Assembly: GCA_947447155.1 (NCBI GenBank)
Contig: CANFIN010000012.1
Location: forward strand, 1-45,980
Direction: 5' to 3'
Source: Bacteroidota bacterium
Lineage (GTDB): Bacteria; Bacteroidota; Bacteroidia; AKYH767-A; OLB10
DNA length: 45,980 nucleotides
A program made the translations under genes and the position numbers. Each line of letters begins with the position of its first letter. Within the stretch, counting starts at the first letter, position 1. This document shows positions 18,011 to 27,802 of the stretch, one piece after another. Under the pieces are notes generated by a model. It saw only the letters and a program-made list of their open reading frames with translations. It did not search any database and was not told where the DNA came from.

Positions 18011-20311
18011 TTAGTCTTTATTAAAAGATTTTACTTCATTTAACGGAGCCATAGGAATTCTTGACTGTGCATCCACAACAGCAATAGTAATCATATTCAC
18101 AATTTCACGAACAGAAGATCCTAATTGCAAAATATGAACAGGCTTTTTCATTCCTAAAAGAACGGGACCAATTGCTTCCGCATCTCCAACTGTTTGTAAT
18201 AATTTATAAGCAATATTTCCAGCATCAAGATTTGGGAAAATTAAAGTATTCACACCTGTTTCTGCCAAACCACTAAATGGGAAATTGTCTTTTAAAAGAC
18301 TTTGATTGAATGCAAAATTCGCTTGCAATTCGCCATCAACAACTAATTCTGGATGTGTAGCATGAAGAATCTCAACAGCCTTTCTCATTTTAATAGCACT
18401 ATCGGTATTGGAAGATCCGAAATTAGAATAAGAAAGTAAAGCGACGCGCGGAGCAATATTAAACCGTCGTACAGCCGCTGCAGTTAGTAATGTTATTTCA
18501 ACAATTTCTTCTACCGTAGGATTTATATTTATTGTTGTATCGGCAAAAAAGACTGGTCCATCTTTCGTTATCATGATGTACATGCCAGCCATTTTTGAAA
18601 CCTCCGTTTGCGTACCGATCACGCGCAATGCCGGCTTAATTGTTTCTGCATAATTACGGGTAAGTCCACTGATTAAAGCATCTGCCATTCCAGTTTCAAC
18701 CATCATAGCACCAAAATAATTACGCTCTTGCATAATCTTTTTAGATTCATACAATGTGAAACCACGACGATTTCTTTTTTGATAAAACAACTCCGCAAAT
18801 TTCGCTAATATTTCCGGCTCTTCTCTAGGGTTGATAATTGTAACGCCTTCTAAACGAAGATTATGTTCTTTTATAAGGGCAACTATTTTATCTTTATTAC
18901 CTAATAAAACAGGGTGAGCTACGCCATCTTCTTTAACTATTTGTGCGGCCTTTAAAATTTTATAAGTATCTGCTTCAGCAAATACTACTCGCTGAGGATT
19001 TTGTTTTGCTTTATTGGTAATTACACGAATAAGTTTATTGTCTAGCCCCAATCGTTTTTTCAATTCACTTTCGTAAGCTGTCCAATTAGTAATTGGTTTT
19101 TGCGCTACACCAGATTGAATCGCTGCTTTTGCAACTGCAGGAGATATAGTATAAATCAATCTTGGGTCTAAGGGCTTAGGGATAATGTAATCACGTCCGA
19201 AAGTAATGTTGCGTTGATTGTAAGCCAAATTAACAATTTCAGGAACTGGTTCTTTTGTTAATTGAGCTATTGCATGCACTGCTGCAAGTTTCATATCCTC
19301 ATTAATCTGTGTTGCGCGAACATCCAGTGCCCCTCTAAAAATGAATGGAAAACCAATAACATTATTTACCTGGTTAGGATAATCCGATCGTCCGGTAGCC
19401 ATAATAACGTCAGGCCTAGCCGCAATTGCATCTTCGTATTTTATTTCAGGATCTGGATTTGCCATTGCGAATACAATTGGATTTTCAGCCATTGATTGTA
19501 AATGCTCTCCTTTTAATATATTTCCTTTGGACAATCCAATAAAAACGTCGGCTCCATGCAATGCTTCTTCAAGATTATGAATGTCGCGTTTAGTAGCAAA
19601 ACGAATTTTATTTATATCAAGATTATCTCTATCGGAACGAATTACACCCGTACTATCCAACATCACAATATTTTCGATGTTTGCTCCTAAAGAAACAAAC
19701 AAAGTAGTACACGAAATTGCTGATGCTCCAGCACCATTCACAACAATACGGACATCGCTAATTTTCTTTTCGGCAATCTCTAATGCATTAATAAGTGCTG
19801 CACCTGATATTATTGCGGTACCATGCTGATCGTCATGCATCACAGGTATTTTCAATTCAGCTTTTAAGCGCTTCTCTATTTCAAAGCACTCAGGAGCTTT
19901 AATATCTTCAAGATTAATCCCTCCAAAAGTTGGTGCAATTGCTTTAACTGTCTTAACAAAATCATCAACATTAGTCTGATCAATTTCAATATCAAACACA
20001 TCGATATCAGCAAAGATTTTAAATAACAATCCTTTTCCCTCCATTACAGGTTTAGATGCCTCTGCGCCGATATTTCCTAATCCTAAAACGGCAGTGCCAT
20101 TTGAAATTACTGCAACTAAGTTTCCTTTAGCTGTATACTTATAAACATCTTCTGGATTTTTTTCAATTTCCAAACAAGGTGCTGCAACTCCTGGTGAATA
20201 TGCTAATGCTAAATCCCTCTGTGTACTAGTTGGTTTGCTTGGTACCACTTCTATTTTACCTGGCCTTCCGGACTCATGATAATCGAGCGCTTCTTGATTT
20301 AAATCTGGCAT
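18011..20311 (-). CDS. maeB: NADP-dependent malic enzyme with C-terminal phosphotransacetylase-like domain
   Basis: N-terminal malic enzyme (YSPGVAAPCLEIEKNPEDVYKYTAKGNLVAVISNGTAVLGLGNIG) fused to PTA-like domain (VVFAEADTYKILKAAQ...). Confidence 0.95.
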   Translation of the reverse strand: MPDLNQEALDYHESGRPGKIEVVPSKPTSTQRDLALAYSPGVAAPCLEIEKNPEDVYKYTAKGNLVAVISNGTAVLGLGNIGAEASKPVMEGKGLLFKIFADIDVFDIEIDQTNVDDFVKTVKAIAPTFGGINLEDIKAPECFEIEKRLKAELKIPVMHDDQHGTAIISGAALINALEIAEKKISDVRIVVNGAGASAISCTTLFVSLGANIENIVMLDSTGVIRSDRDNLDINKIRFATKRDIHNLEEALHGADVFIGLSKGNILKGEHLQSMAENPIVFAMANPDPEIKYEDAIAARPDVIMATGRSDYPNQVNNVIGFPFIFRGALDVRATQINEDMKLAAVHAIAQLTKEPVPEIVNLAYNQRNITFGRDYIIPKPLDPRLIYTISPAVAKAAIQSGVAQKPITNWTAYESELKKRLGLDNKLIRVITNKAKQNPQRVVFAEADTYKILKAAQIVKEDGVAHPVLLGNKDKIVALIKEHNLRLEGVTIINPREEPEILAKFAELFYQKRNRRGFTLYESKKIMQERNYFGAMMVETGMADALISGLTRNYAETIKPALRVIGTQTEVSKMAGMYIMITKDGPVFFADTTININPTVEEIVEITLLTAAAVRRFNIAPRVALLSYSNFGSSNTDSAIKMRKAVEILHATHPELVVDGELQANFAFNQSLLKDNFPFSGLAETGVNTLIFPNLDAGNIAYKLLQTVGDAEAIGPVLLGMKKPVHILQLGSSVREIVNMITIAVVDAQSRIPMAPLNEVKSFNKD

Positions 20312-20417
20312 GTCTTCCTCTAATTTTAATGAATTACGAAGATACAAAATACGACTATAGGTTTTGCCTTTCCTGGACTATAAAAAATCTAACGCCCTGA
20401 TTTTTTATAGTATAAAA

Positions 20418-20444
20418 AAAGGCCAGACAATTAATCTGACCTTT
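20418..20444 (-). terminator. hairpin terminator
   Basis: AAAGGCCAGACAATTAATCTGACCTTT. Confidence 0.6.
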
Positions 20445-20465
20445 ATTCTGTTTTTTAATGTTTTT

Positions 20466-21176
20466 TTATCGATGTGACACAACTAATTTGTAGCTGTTTT
20501 TTACTTTGTTTTCAGATACGTAGGATGCAATATATAATCCCGATTTTAAATCAGCAGTATTAACAACTAAACTACCATTTTTACCTGAGACATCTACTGT
20601 TTTCACTAACGAACCTAGCATATTATAAATATATAATTTATCGTTTGAAGAACTTGAAGCTAAATTATAATTAAATACAGTAAACTGATCGGCAGGATTT
20701 CTAAGTGGTTTTGATAATCCGTATGATTCTGAAATATCATTTAAACCTTGTGTACAGAATGCAAAATCCAATGTAAATCCTGTTGAATCTGCGGGATTAT
20801 TTTGATCGTAGAATCTATAATGAATTGTTGCCGTACCGCAGTTTCCATTAGGAATTACCTTCGCGTCGAAAGTCGACTCACGACCACCGGCAACAATAGG
20901 AGTTGCGTAGCTCGTCATCGCTGTTCCTGGAGGGTTACAATATTGACCAAAGCAGAATAGTTCAAACATTCCGGTAGGCAAATTAATTACATCGCGCTCT
21001 ACAACAATATTTACTGTTGAAGAACCATTATTATCTAATCGAGCAATTGATTCTAAGGTATTTGTATTTCCTGGATCAGAAACGGTAGTATTAAAATTTG
21101 AAAGAACCAGATTTTGCGCTTTTGAATTGAAACTTAATCCTATTAAGCATATAAGTAGTAGTAAATATTTTCTCAT
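20466..21176 (-). CDS. secreted protein with T9SS type A sorting domain
   Basis: Signal peptide; C-terminus LYIYNMLGSLVKTVDVSGKNGSLVVNTADLKSGLYIASYVSENKVKNSYKLVVSHR. Confidence 0.85.
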   Translation of the reverse strand: MRKYLLLLICLIGLSFNSKAQNLVLSNFNTTVSDPGNTNTLESIARLDNNGSSTVNIVVERDVINLPTGMFELFCFGQYCNPPGTAMTSYATPIVAGGRESTFDAKVIPNGNCGTATIHYRFYDQNNPADSTGFTLDFAFCTQGLNDISESYGLSKPLRNPADQFTVFNYNLASSSSNDKLYIYNMLGSLVKTVDVSGKNGSLVVNTADLKSGLYIASYVSENKVKNSYKLVVSHR

Positions 21177-21332
21177 AAATTAACTGATAAAATTATTGTT
21201 TTGGAGACGCTAATTTAGTGAAATTATTCTTTAAACAATGAAAAATCTTCGTTTTATACGCTGTTTTCTACGGCTTTTTTATACTTTAGGCGACCAAATA
21301 GAATTCTCCAAAACTTAAAAACCAATATTCTT

Positions 21333-23195
21333 ATGAAAAAAATTTACGCAATTATTGCTTCGATTTTAATCACAGGATCTGCTTTCAGCCAATCGCAGCG
21401 CCTTGTATTATTCGAAGAGTTCACAAGTGAAAACTGCGGACCTTGTGCTGCAACAAATGGGCCTTTAAACGCATTATTAAATGCAAATGGGAGTGAGGTT
21501 GTATCCATTAAATATCAAAATACAATTCCTTCTGCTGGACCATTGTATAACCACAACCCTGCAGATGTAAATACCCGCATGACCTACTATGCGAACAACT
21601 ATTCTCCAAATGGAATTTTAGACGGCAATGTTTACAATGATCAACCAGCATCATTAACACAGGCTGATATCAGTAATCGTTATGCTGTCTCTTCTCCTTT
21701 TTCTATTAACATCACTCATGCAATTAATGGATCTGATGTAAATGTAACAGCAGTAGTTAAAATGACTGGTAGTATTGCAACAACAGGATTATTATCTCGC
21801 TTTGCTATCATTGAAAGAAACATCTACTTCACAACCGCTCCTGGTTCTAATGGAGAAAAGCATTTTGAAGGAGTAATGGTAAAAATGCTTCCTGACGCTA
21901 ACGGAACTGCTCTACCGACTACAATGGTTCAAGGTGATTCAGTCGTTTACAACTTCACTTGGTCAATGGCAAATATTTACGATCAAAATCAAATTGCTGT
22001 GGTTGGCTTTGTACAAGATGATGCAACAAAAGAAGTTCATCAAGCAGGATACAGCCGCACATTAATTCAAAATGATGCAGGTATCACAGCAACACAGATG
22101 AATTATTTAAATTGCGATACTGCAATTGTACCATCTGTAAATGTGTTTAACTACGGTATTGCTGATTTAACGTCACTTGACATTTTATACAAGGTGGATG
22201 CAGGTGCAAACCAAACTTACAACTGGACAGGAAATATCCCTTCTGGTGGATCAAGTTTAATTACTCTACCAATAGTTAATGTTACTACAGGTGCTCATAC
22301 AATTACAACAGCTACATCAAATCCAAATGCTTCTTTAGACCAAGACACGCATAACGATTCTTATGTTACTCCTGTTTTAGTAGCTGCTGCTCCAATAGCA
22401 ACTCCAATTGTTCAAGGCTTTACAACTGGCGCGTTCCCTCCTGCTGGATGGGCACGTTATAACCCAGATGCAGGTTATACATGGACTCGCGTAGCTGCTG
22501 GCGCAACAGGAACAAATGGTTCTGCAAAAATCGATTATTACAATTCTGTTGGAGGTCAAATTGACGAATTGTTCTTACCTCCATTCTCATTAGTTGGTGC
22601 TAACAATGCATATTTAACTTTCTATATTGCTAAAGCAAGGTATAGTGTTGCTTACAGTGATTCATTGGCTTTCATGGCTACAACAGATTGCGGTACTACC
22701 TGGAATACATTATGGGGAAAATCAGATGCAAGTGGTTTAACTACCAATGCAACTGACCAAGCAAATGCATGGACCCCAGTTTCTGCATCTACAACAGACT
22801 GGAGATTAGAAACTGTAGACTTATCTGCTTTCTTAGGGCAAGGTGATATTATCGCTAAATTCTCTGCTTTAAGCGCATATGGTAACAACGGATATATTGA
22901 TGATATCAATATCACTCAGAATGTAGGAGTTGGAGAAAATTCAGTAACGGAAGTTATTAGTGTTTATCCAATCCCTAGCACTGGAAATGTAAATGTGAAA
23001 TTATCACAGTTAAATGCATCAACATTCACATTAACAATCACAGATTTAGCAGGTAAAACAATTTCAAGAACTGAGAATGTAAATAACAATGGAACATTAA
23101 ATGTTGATTTATCTGGTTTAGTAAATGGATCTTATTTAATCAATATCGAAACTCCAGGACAAAAAATTATCAAGAAAGTAATTTTAGATAAATAA
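21333..23195 (+). CDS. Omp28-related protein with T9SS type A sorting domain
   Basis: LVLFEEFTSENCGPCAATNGPLNALL (CxxC); C-terminal VYPIPSTGNVNVKL...LVNGSYLINIETPGQKIIKKVILDK. Confidence 0.88.
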   Translation: MKKIYAIIASILITGSAFSQSQRLVLFEEFTSENCGPCAATNGPLNALLNANGSEVVSIKYQNTIPSAGPLYNHNPADVNTRMTYYANNYSPNGILDGNVYNDQPASLTQADISNRYAVSSPFSINITHAINGSDVNVTAVVKMTGSIATTGLLSRFAIIERNIYFTTAPGSNGEKHFEGVMVKMLPDANGTALPTTMVQGDSVVYNFTWSMANIYDQNQIAVVGFVQDDATKEVHQAGYSRTLIQNDAGITATQMNYLNCDTAIVPSVNVFNYGIADLTSLDILYKVDAGANQTYNWTGNIPSGGSSLITLPIVNVTTGAHTITTATSNPNASLDQDTHNDSYVTPVLVAAAPIATPIVQGFTTGAFPPAGWARYNPDAGYTWTRVAAGATGTNGSAKIDYYNSVGGQIDELFLPPFSLVGANNAYLTFYIAKARYSVAYSDSLAFMATTDCGTTWNTLWGKSDASGLTTNATDQANAWTPVSASTTDWRLETVDLSAFLGQGDIIAKFSALSAYGNNGYIDDINITQNVGVGENSVTEVISVYPIPSTGNVNVKLSQLNASTFTLTITDLAGKTISRTENVNNNGTLNVDLSGLVNGSYLINIETPGQKIIKKVILDK

Positions 23196-23205
23196 TCGCG
23201 TTAAT

Positions 23206-23231
23206 GAAAGGCTCAGTAAATTGAGCCTTTC
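23206..23231 (+). terminator. hairpin GAAAGGCTCA-gtaaa-TTGAGCCTTTC
   Basis: Near-perfect stem just after the stop codon at 23195. Confidence 0.65.
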
Positions 23232-23244
23232 ATTTTATATCACT

Positions 23245-23751
23245 ATGAAAAAATTAAGAATATTATTCGTTGCGGCAATGCTTACTAATGTTGCAATTGC
23301 TCAAACAACGGCACCGAAATCCGATGTTGGCCATGCTAGTGTAAAGACATTGGAAGGTAAAGAGTTTAACACCTCATCCATTAGCAATGAAGGGAAACCT
23401 TTTATCATTGATTTTTGGGCTACCTGGTGTAAGCCTTGTGTAGCAGAGCTAGATGCTATTAATGAGGAATATGCAGATTGGCAAAAAGAAACTGGCGTAA
23501 AAGTGTTTGCTGTTTCTATTGATGATAGCCGTTCAATGAGCCGGGTTGCGCCATACGTTGCTGGTAAAGGTTGGGACTATTCGATTTTATTAGACCCTAA
23601 TGGAGATTTCAAAAGAGCAATGAATGTTAACTCCGTTCCTCACACATTCTTATTTGATGGTACGGGTACATTGGTTGCTCAGCATAATAATTACTCTGCT
23701 GGCGATGAAGACAATCTGTTTGAAGAAATAAAGAAGCTTTCGGGCAAATAG
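23245..23751 (+). CDS. TlpA/ResA-like thioredoxin-fold protein
   Basis: PFIIDFWATWCKPCVAELDAINEEYADW; start moved to MKKLRILF. Confidence 0.92.
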   Translation: MKKLRILFVAAMLTNVAIAQTTAPKSDVGHASVKTLEGKEFNTSSISNEGKPFIIDFWATWCKPCVAELDAINEEYADWQKETGVKVFAVSIDDSRSMSRVAPYVAGKGWDYSILLDPNGDFKRAMNVNSVPHTFLFDGTGTLVAQHNNYSAGDEDNLFEEIKKLSGK

Positions 23752-23772
23752 TTACTAATAATTAAATAATTT

Positions 23773-23806
23773 CGGGGACTTAACAATTGTTAGGTTCCCG
23801 TTTTTA
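23773..23806 (+). terminator. hairpin followed by T-rich tract
   Basis: CGGGGACTTAACAATTGTTAGGTTCCCGTTTTTA. Confidence 0.6.
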
Positions 23807-23829
23807 TTTTTGCATAACAAATTAACACG

Positions 23830-25470
23830 ATGAATAAAAAATTACTATTTATTGGACTTAGCTTATTGATAATTATTTTTTCTCAGAATTATCTGTATGC
23901 TCAACAGTCTAATACAATGTCGAACTTATCAGGGAACTTCGAAGTTAACTCTCAATATTACCGTCCTGATAGTGCTATTCTTGCACCAGATGTTCCTGAA
24001 AAATTCTTAAGCAATGGTTTCTTTAATTTGAATTACGAATCAGGGAATTTTAAAGCAGGGCTTCGCTACGAAAGTTATTTAAATGCTTTGCAAGGCTTCG
24101 ATCCGAATTATCGTGGAAGTGGTATTACTTATCGTTTTGCGCAGTTTACTAAAGACGAAATTACCATTACTGCGGGTAATTTTTATGATCAGTTTGGAAA
24201 TGGCTTAATCTTCAGAAGTTATGAAGAGCGTGCATTAGGTGTTGATAATGCTATGGATGGTTTGCATATTAAATACAATCCATACAAAGGAATAGTGCTA
24301 AAAGGATTTGTAGCAGAGCAACGAAATTTCTTTGCTAAAGGTCCGGGGATAGTAAGAGGATTTGATGGAGATGTTCAGTTAAATGATGTTTTTGATTCAT
24401 GGGCCGACAAAAAACTTCGGTTAGGCGTTGGTGGTAGCTTTGTAAGTAAATATCAAAAAGATAATAGCCCAACTAGAATTCTTCCAGAAAACGTTGGAGC
24501 CTTTGCCTTCAGAACAAATATGAGCTATGGCAATTGGTTATTAAATGCTGAATACGCCAATAAGATAAATGACCCCTCCATCGTAAATAATTTCATTTAT
24601 AAAAACGGTGAAGCTTTATTAGTTAATATCAACTATGCTAAAAAAGGATTTGGAGCGCAAGTATCTGGGAAAAGAGTTGATAATATGAACTATCGTTCCG
24701 ACAGAGGAGCAACAGGAAATAGTTTGTTCATTAACTATCTTCCAGCAATCAACAAACAATTAACGTATAGATTAAGTACTTTATATCCTTTCGCTACTCA
24801 GCCTAATGGAGAGATGGGAGCAACAGGAGAAATTTATATTAATTGTAAACCTGGTAGCTTCTTCGGTGGTGAACACGGAACAAAAATCAGCTTGTCTGCA
24901 TCTGCAGTTAATGATATTAAACGAACTACAGTTAGTAACGATACACTAGGTTATGCTTCAGATTTTTTTGCAATTGGAGATAACAGATACTATCAAGATG
25001 TAACATTTGAATTAAATAAAAAACTAACTAAAAACGACAAACTGATTTTAACATATATCTATCAGGTATATGATAAAAATGTGATTGAAGGCAAGATTGG
25101 CGAAAAGCAGGTGACCTCTCATATCGCAGTGGTAGATTACCTTCATAAATTCGATTCAAAACATAGTATACGTACAGAGCTTCAACATTTATTAACTGCA
25201 GAAGATAAAAAGAATTGGGCTATGTTATTAGTTGAATACAGCGTTTCACCTAAATGGTCTGTGACAGCATTTGACGAATGGAATTATGGTAATGCAGACC
25301 CTGAACATCGCTTTCATTATTACAATGCGAGTATGGTATATACTAAGGGACCTACAAGAATTGGTTTAGGTTATGCTCGCCAGCGTGCAGGCTTACTATG
25401 TGTTGGTGGTGTATGCCGGTATGTTCCAGCAAGCAATGGAATTAATGTAACAGTAACAAGTAGATTTTAA
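23830..25470 (+). CDS. DUF6029 family predicted outer-membrane protein
   Basis: Signal peptide, beta-rich sequence, GNFYDQFGNGLIFRSYEERALGVDNAMDGL, C-terminal GLLCVGGVCRYVPASNGINVTVTSRF. Confidence 0.85.
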   Translation: MNKKLLFIGLSLLIIIFSQNYLYAQQSNTMSNLSGNFEVNSQYYRPDSAILAPDVPEKFLSNGFFNLNYESGNFKAGLRYESYLNALQGFDPNYRGSGITYRFAQFTKDEITITAGNFYDQFGNGLIFRSYEERALGVDNAMDGLHIKYNPYKGIVLKGFVAEQRNFFAKGPGIVRGFDGDVQLNDVFDSWADKKLRLGVGGSFVSKYQKDNSPTRILPENVGAFAFRTNMSYGNWLLNAEYANKINDPSIVNNFIYKNGEALLVNINYAKKGFGAQVSGKRVDNMNYRSDRGATGNSLFINYLPAINKQLTYRLSTLYPFATQPNGEMGATGEIYINCKPGSFFGGEHGTKISLSASAVNDIKRTTVSNDTLGYASDFFAIGDNRYYQDVTFELNKKLTKNDKLILTYIYQVYDKNVIEGKIGEKQVTSHIAVVDYLHKFDSKHSIRTELQHLLTAEDKKNWAMLLVEYSVSPKWSVTAFDEWNYGNADPEHRFHYYNASMVYTKGPTRIGLGYARQRAGLLCVGGVCRYVPASNGINVTVTSRF

Positions 25471-25474
25471 TATT

Positions 25475-26371
25475 ATGATAAAGCATTTAAAGTTATTTAC
25501 ACTTTGCACATCACTGATTTTAGGCTTTCTTTTCTTCGGATGTGATAAGATAGAAGGGCCTTATGGAGTAGCAGGAAATGTAACTCCTCCAGATTCAACT
25601 TCTGACACAATTGTTCGTAAAGTATTATTAGAAGATTTTACAGGACATATCTGTCAAGCCTGCCCTGCAGCTCATGTTGAAGCAAAAAGATTACAAGATA
25701 TTTATGGAGATCGCTTAATTGTATTATCCATTCATGCTGGATATTTCGCAACTACAAACCCTGTTTTTGTGAACGGAAATGATTCTATTTATCAAAAAGA
25801 TGATTTCAATACAGCGATTGGAACTTCAATAGCTACTGATTTTAATTTGATTAATTTATCATTTCCTAAAGGAATGATAAATCGGTTATACAAAGCTTCA
25901 ACTACTTCGCAATATATATTTGATTGGCCTGATTGGGAAGTAACCGTAGATACTATTCTGCAGCGCCCAGCAGATGCTGGATTGATAATTAATAATTCGT
26001 TTAATACAATGGATAGTATAATGACATCTAATGTTAGTGTGAAAATAATAAATGATTATCCGAATCCTGTTAATCTTGCTGTTTATTATGCAGAAGACAG
26101 CATTATAGCGCCACAGAAAATGTCTTCAACTCCTTCTGCGATTAATGTATTAAATTATGTTCACCGACATGTTTTAAGGGGTGCATTTTTAGGAACATAT
26201 GGCGAGACAATTGCTAACTCAACTACTGCTGGTCAGGTGTTGAATAAAACTTACAACATTAAACTATCTCCATCAAACGCAAACGCAAATCAGGTTTATA
26301 TTTATGCGATATTGTTTGATAATATAACAAAAGAAATTATACAGGTAGAAGAAAAGAAATTGATTCCTTAA
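25475..26371 (+). CDS. Omp28-family lipoprotein
   Basis: Lipobox FFGC; VRKVLLEDFTGHICQACPAAHVEAKRLQDIYGDRLIVLSIHAGYF. Confidence 0.88.
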   Translation: MIKHLKLFTLCTSLILGFLFFGCDKIEGPYGVAGNVTPPDSTSDTIVRKVLLEDFTGHICQACPAAHVEAKRLQDIYGDRLIVLSIHAGYFATTNPVFVNGNDSIYQKDDFNTAIGTSIATDFNLINLSFPKGMINRLYKASTTSQYIFDWPDWEVTVDTILQRPADAGLIINNSFNTMDSIMTSNVSVKIINDYPNPVNLAVYYAEDSIIAPQKMSSTPSAINVLNYVHRHVLRGAFLGTYGETIANSTTAGQVLNKTYNIKLSPSNANANQVYIYAILFDNITKEIIQVEEKKLIP

Positions 26372-26395
26372 TTGTAGTCAGACATAAAATTTACA

Positions 26396-26423
26396 AGCCT
26401 CTTCTTGCGAAGGGGCTTTTTTT
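26396..26423 (+). terminator. rho-independent-like terminator
   Basis: AAGCCTCTTCTTGCGAAGGGGCTTTTTTT. Confidence 0.75.
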
Positions 26424-26538
26424 ATAATTAACATTTACTTGTTAATTGCTAAACGTTTGTAAACGGATAATCACTTTTTGAGACAATAGTTTTGACCCAT
26501 CAATTAATCAATTTAAAAATCCTTTTAAAAACAAAAAC

Positions 26539-26994
26539 ATGAAAAAACAAATCTTAACACTGATCATGATACTATCAATCATGAAAACGCTTCCAACAAA
26601 TGCAGAAGCAGCAAATGAAACCACAACATGTGTTCGTCCTCCAAAGATTCACCTTGTAATTGTAATGGGCAAACCAAAATATGATTGTGAAGTTTTTCCA
26701 GGCATTTGTGTATTCCTTTATGGCACATTCGACAGAACGAATCCATTATCAGCTGGCACCTACACGTCTTATGAAAACAACACATTACAAATCGAAATTC
26801 AAAAGAAAGAAATCAATGAATCATTGGATAAAAAGCTTCAGGAGAACTCTATATTTGATTTAGAAAATGAATATGAAATTCCAGATGATATAAGCAGAGA
26901 TTTAGGAAGCGATACGAATATTATTCTGACTCCTGGCAACTATGAAATACAAGATAATGAAGATAGTTATATACTGAACGTCCGCTGCCACTAA
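26539..26994 (+). CDS. hypothetical secreted protein
   Basis: 151 aa with signal peptide, four Cys after it; no family recognised. Confidence 0.6.
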   Translation: MKKQILTLIMILSIMKTLPTNAEAANETTTCVRPPKIHLVIVMGKPKYDCEVFPGICVFLYGTFDRTNPLSAGTYTSYENNTLQIEIQKKEINESLDKKLQENSIFDLENEYEIPDDISRDLGSDTNIILTPGNYEIQDNEDSYILNVRCH

Positions 26995-27086
26995 AATAAT
27001 TTCAGGCCCGTAAGCCCGATTTTTTGTTGTTGTCACCCCAGGGGGTGAGCCCGTAAGCTCTCCCCCTACTTTATATAAAAAGCCTT

Positions 27087-27689
27087 ATGAAAAACTTAAT
27101 TATTATTTCTACTTTATTATTCTTTACAAGCTGCACGAGAATTCTTATTCATGCTAATGGATTTAAAACTCCAAGGTATGAATCAGAAGAAAGAATAAAA
27201 TCATTTGCTAAATCATATCAACTAGATGAAAGCAAAATTGTTTTTTTAAATGATAGTAACGAACTAAAAAAATCACTCAAACTTTTTTCCAACTCTCCTG
27301 GAATTATCATTGCGGATTCAAGCTGGAAAAGATTAAATTTTCAAAACAAAAAAGAAAACTGCTCTGCTCCTGTCGAAAACCTTTTAATGTATTTATGCGA
27401 TATTAATTCTAATACTGTTTACTACACTGATTCGAATTTAATAAACTACAAATCGATTGGCTTATTTAACAAGGCTAGTCAAAACAAACCAGAAGCGGCA
27501 CATTACATATTATTCCTTTGGAGTACATCAATGGGCAAAAACATCAACAAGATTAAAGCATGGGAAAGCATTTTGACTGAACATGCAACCTGTAATTACC
27601 AAGTCTATTGGATTAATTGTGATTATCTAGCTGACTGGTATGGTGTTAAGCCTGGTAAAAAAATCCGATACAAACTAGATCGAAAGTAG
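27087..27689 (+). CDS. hypothetical lipoprotein
   Basis: 200 aa, lipobox LFFTSC; no family recognised. Confidence 0.6.
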   Translation: MKNLIIISTLLFFTSCTRILIHANGFKTPRYESEERIKSFAKSYQLDESKIVFLNDSNELKKSLKLFSNSPGIIIADSSWKRLNFQNKKENCSAPVENLLMYLCDINSNTVYYTDSNLINYKSIGLFNKASQNKPEAAHYILFLWSTSMGKNINKIKAWESILTEHATCNYQVYWINCDYLADWYGVKPGKKIRYKLDRK

Positions 27690-27759
27690 TTTAGTCAGAT
27701 AATTGCTTTTCGTTGAACTATTTTAATGCTCGGTTGTTTCGTAAATTGAGCGTTTAGTT

Positions 27760-27767
27760 TACCTTTG
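27760..27767 (+). promoter_or_regulatory. Bacteroidota -7 box-like TACCTTTG
   Basis: Matches TAnnTTTG, 36 bp upstream of ATG 27803, with TTG at 27734-27736. Confidence 0.5.
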
Positions 27768-27802
27768 CGCCTCACAGTTAAAAGCTGAAAAATACTACAA
27801 CT

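Noticed and set aside
18011-20311. Unusual malic enzyme-phosphotransacetylase gene fusion
   Set aside because: This is the well-known MaeB architecture, not novel
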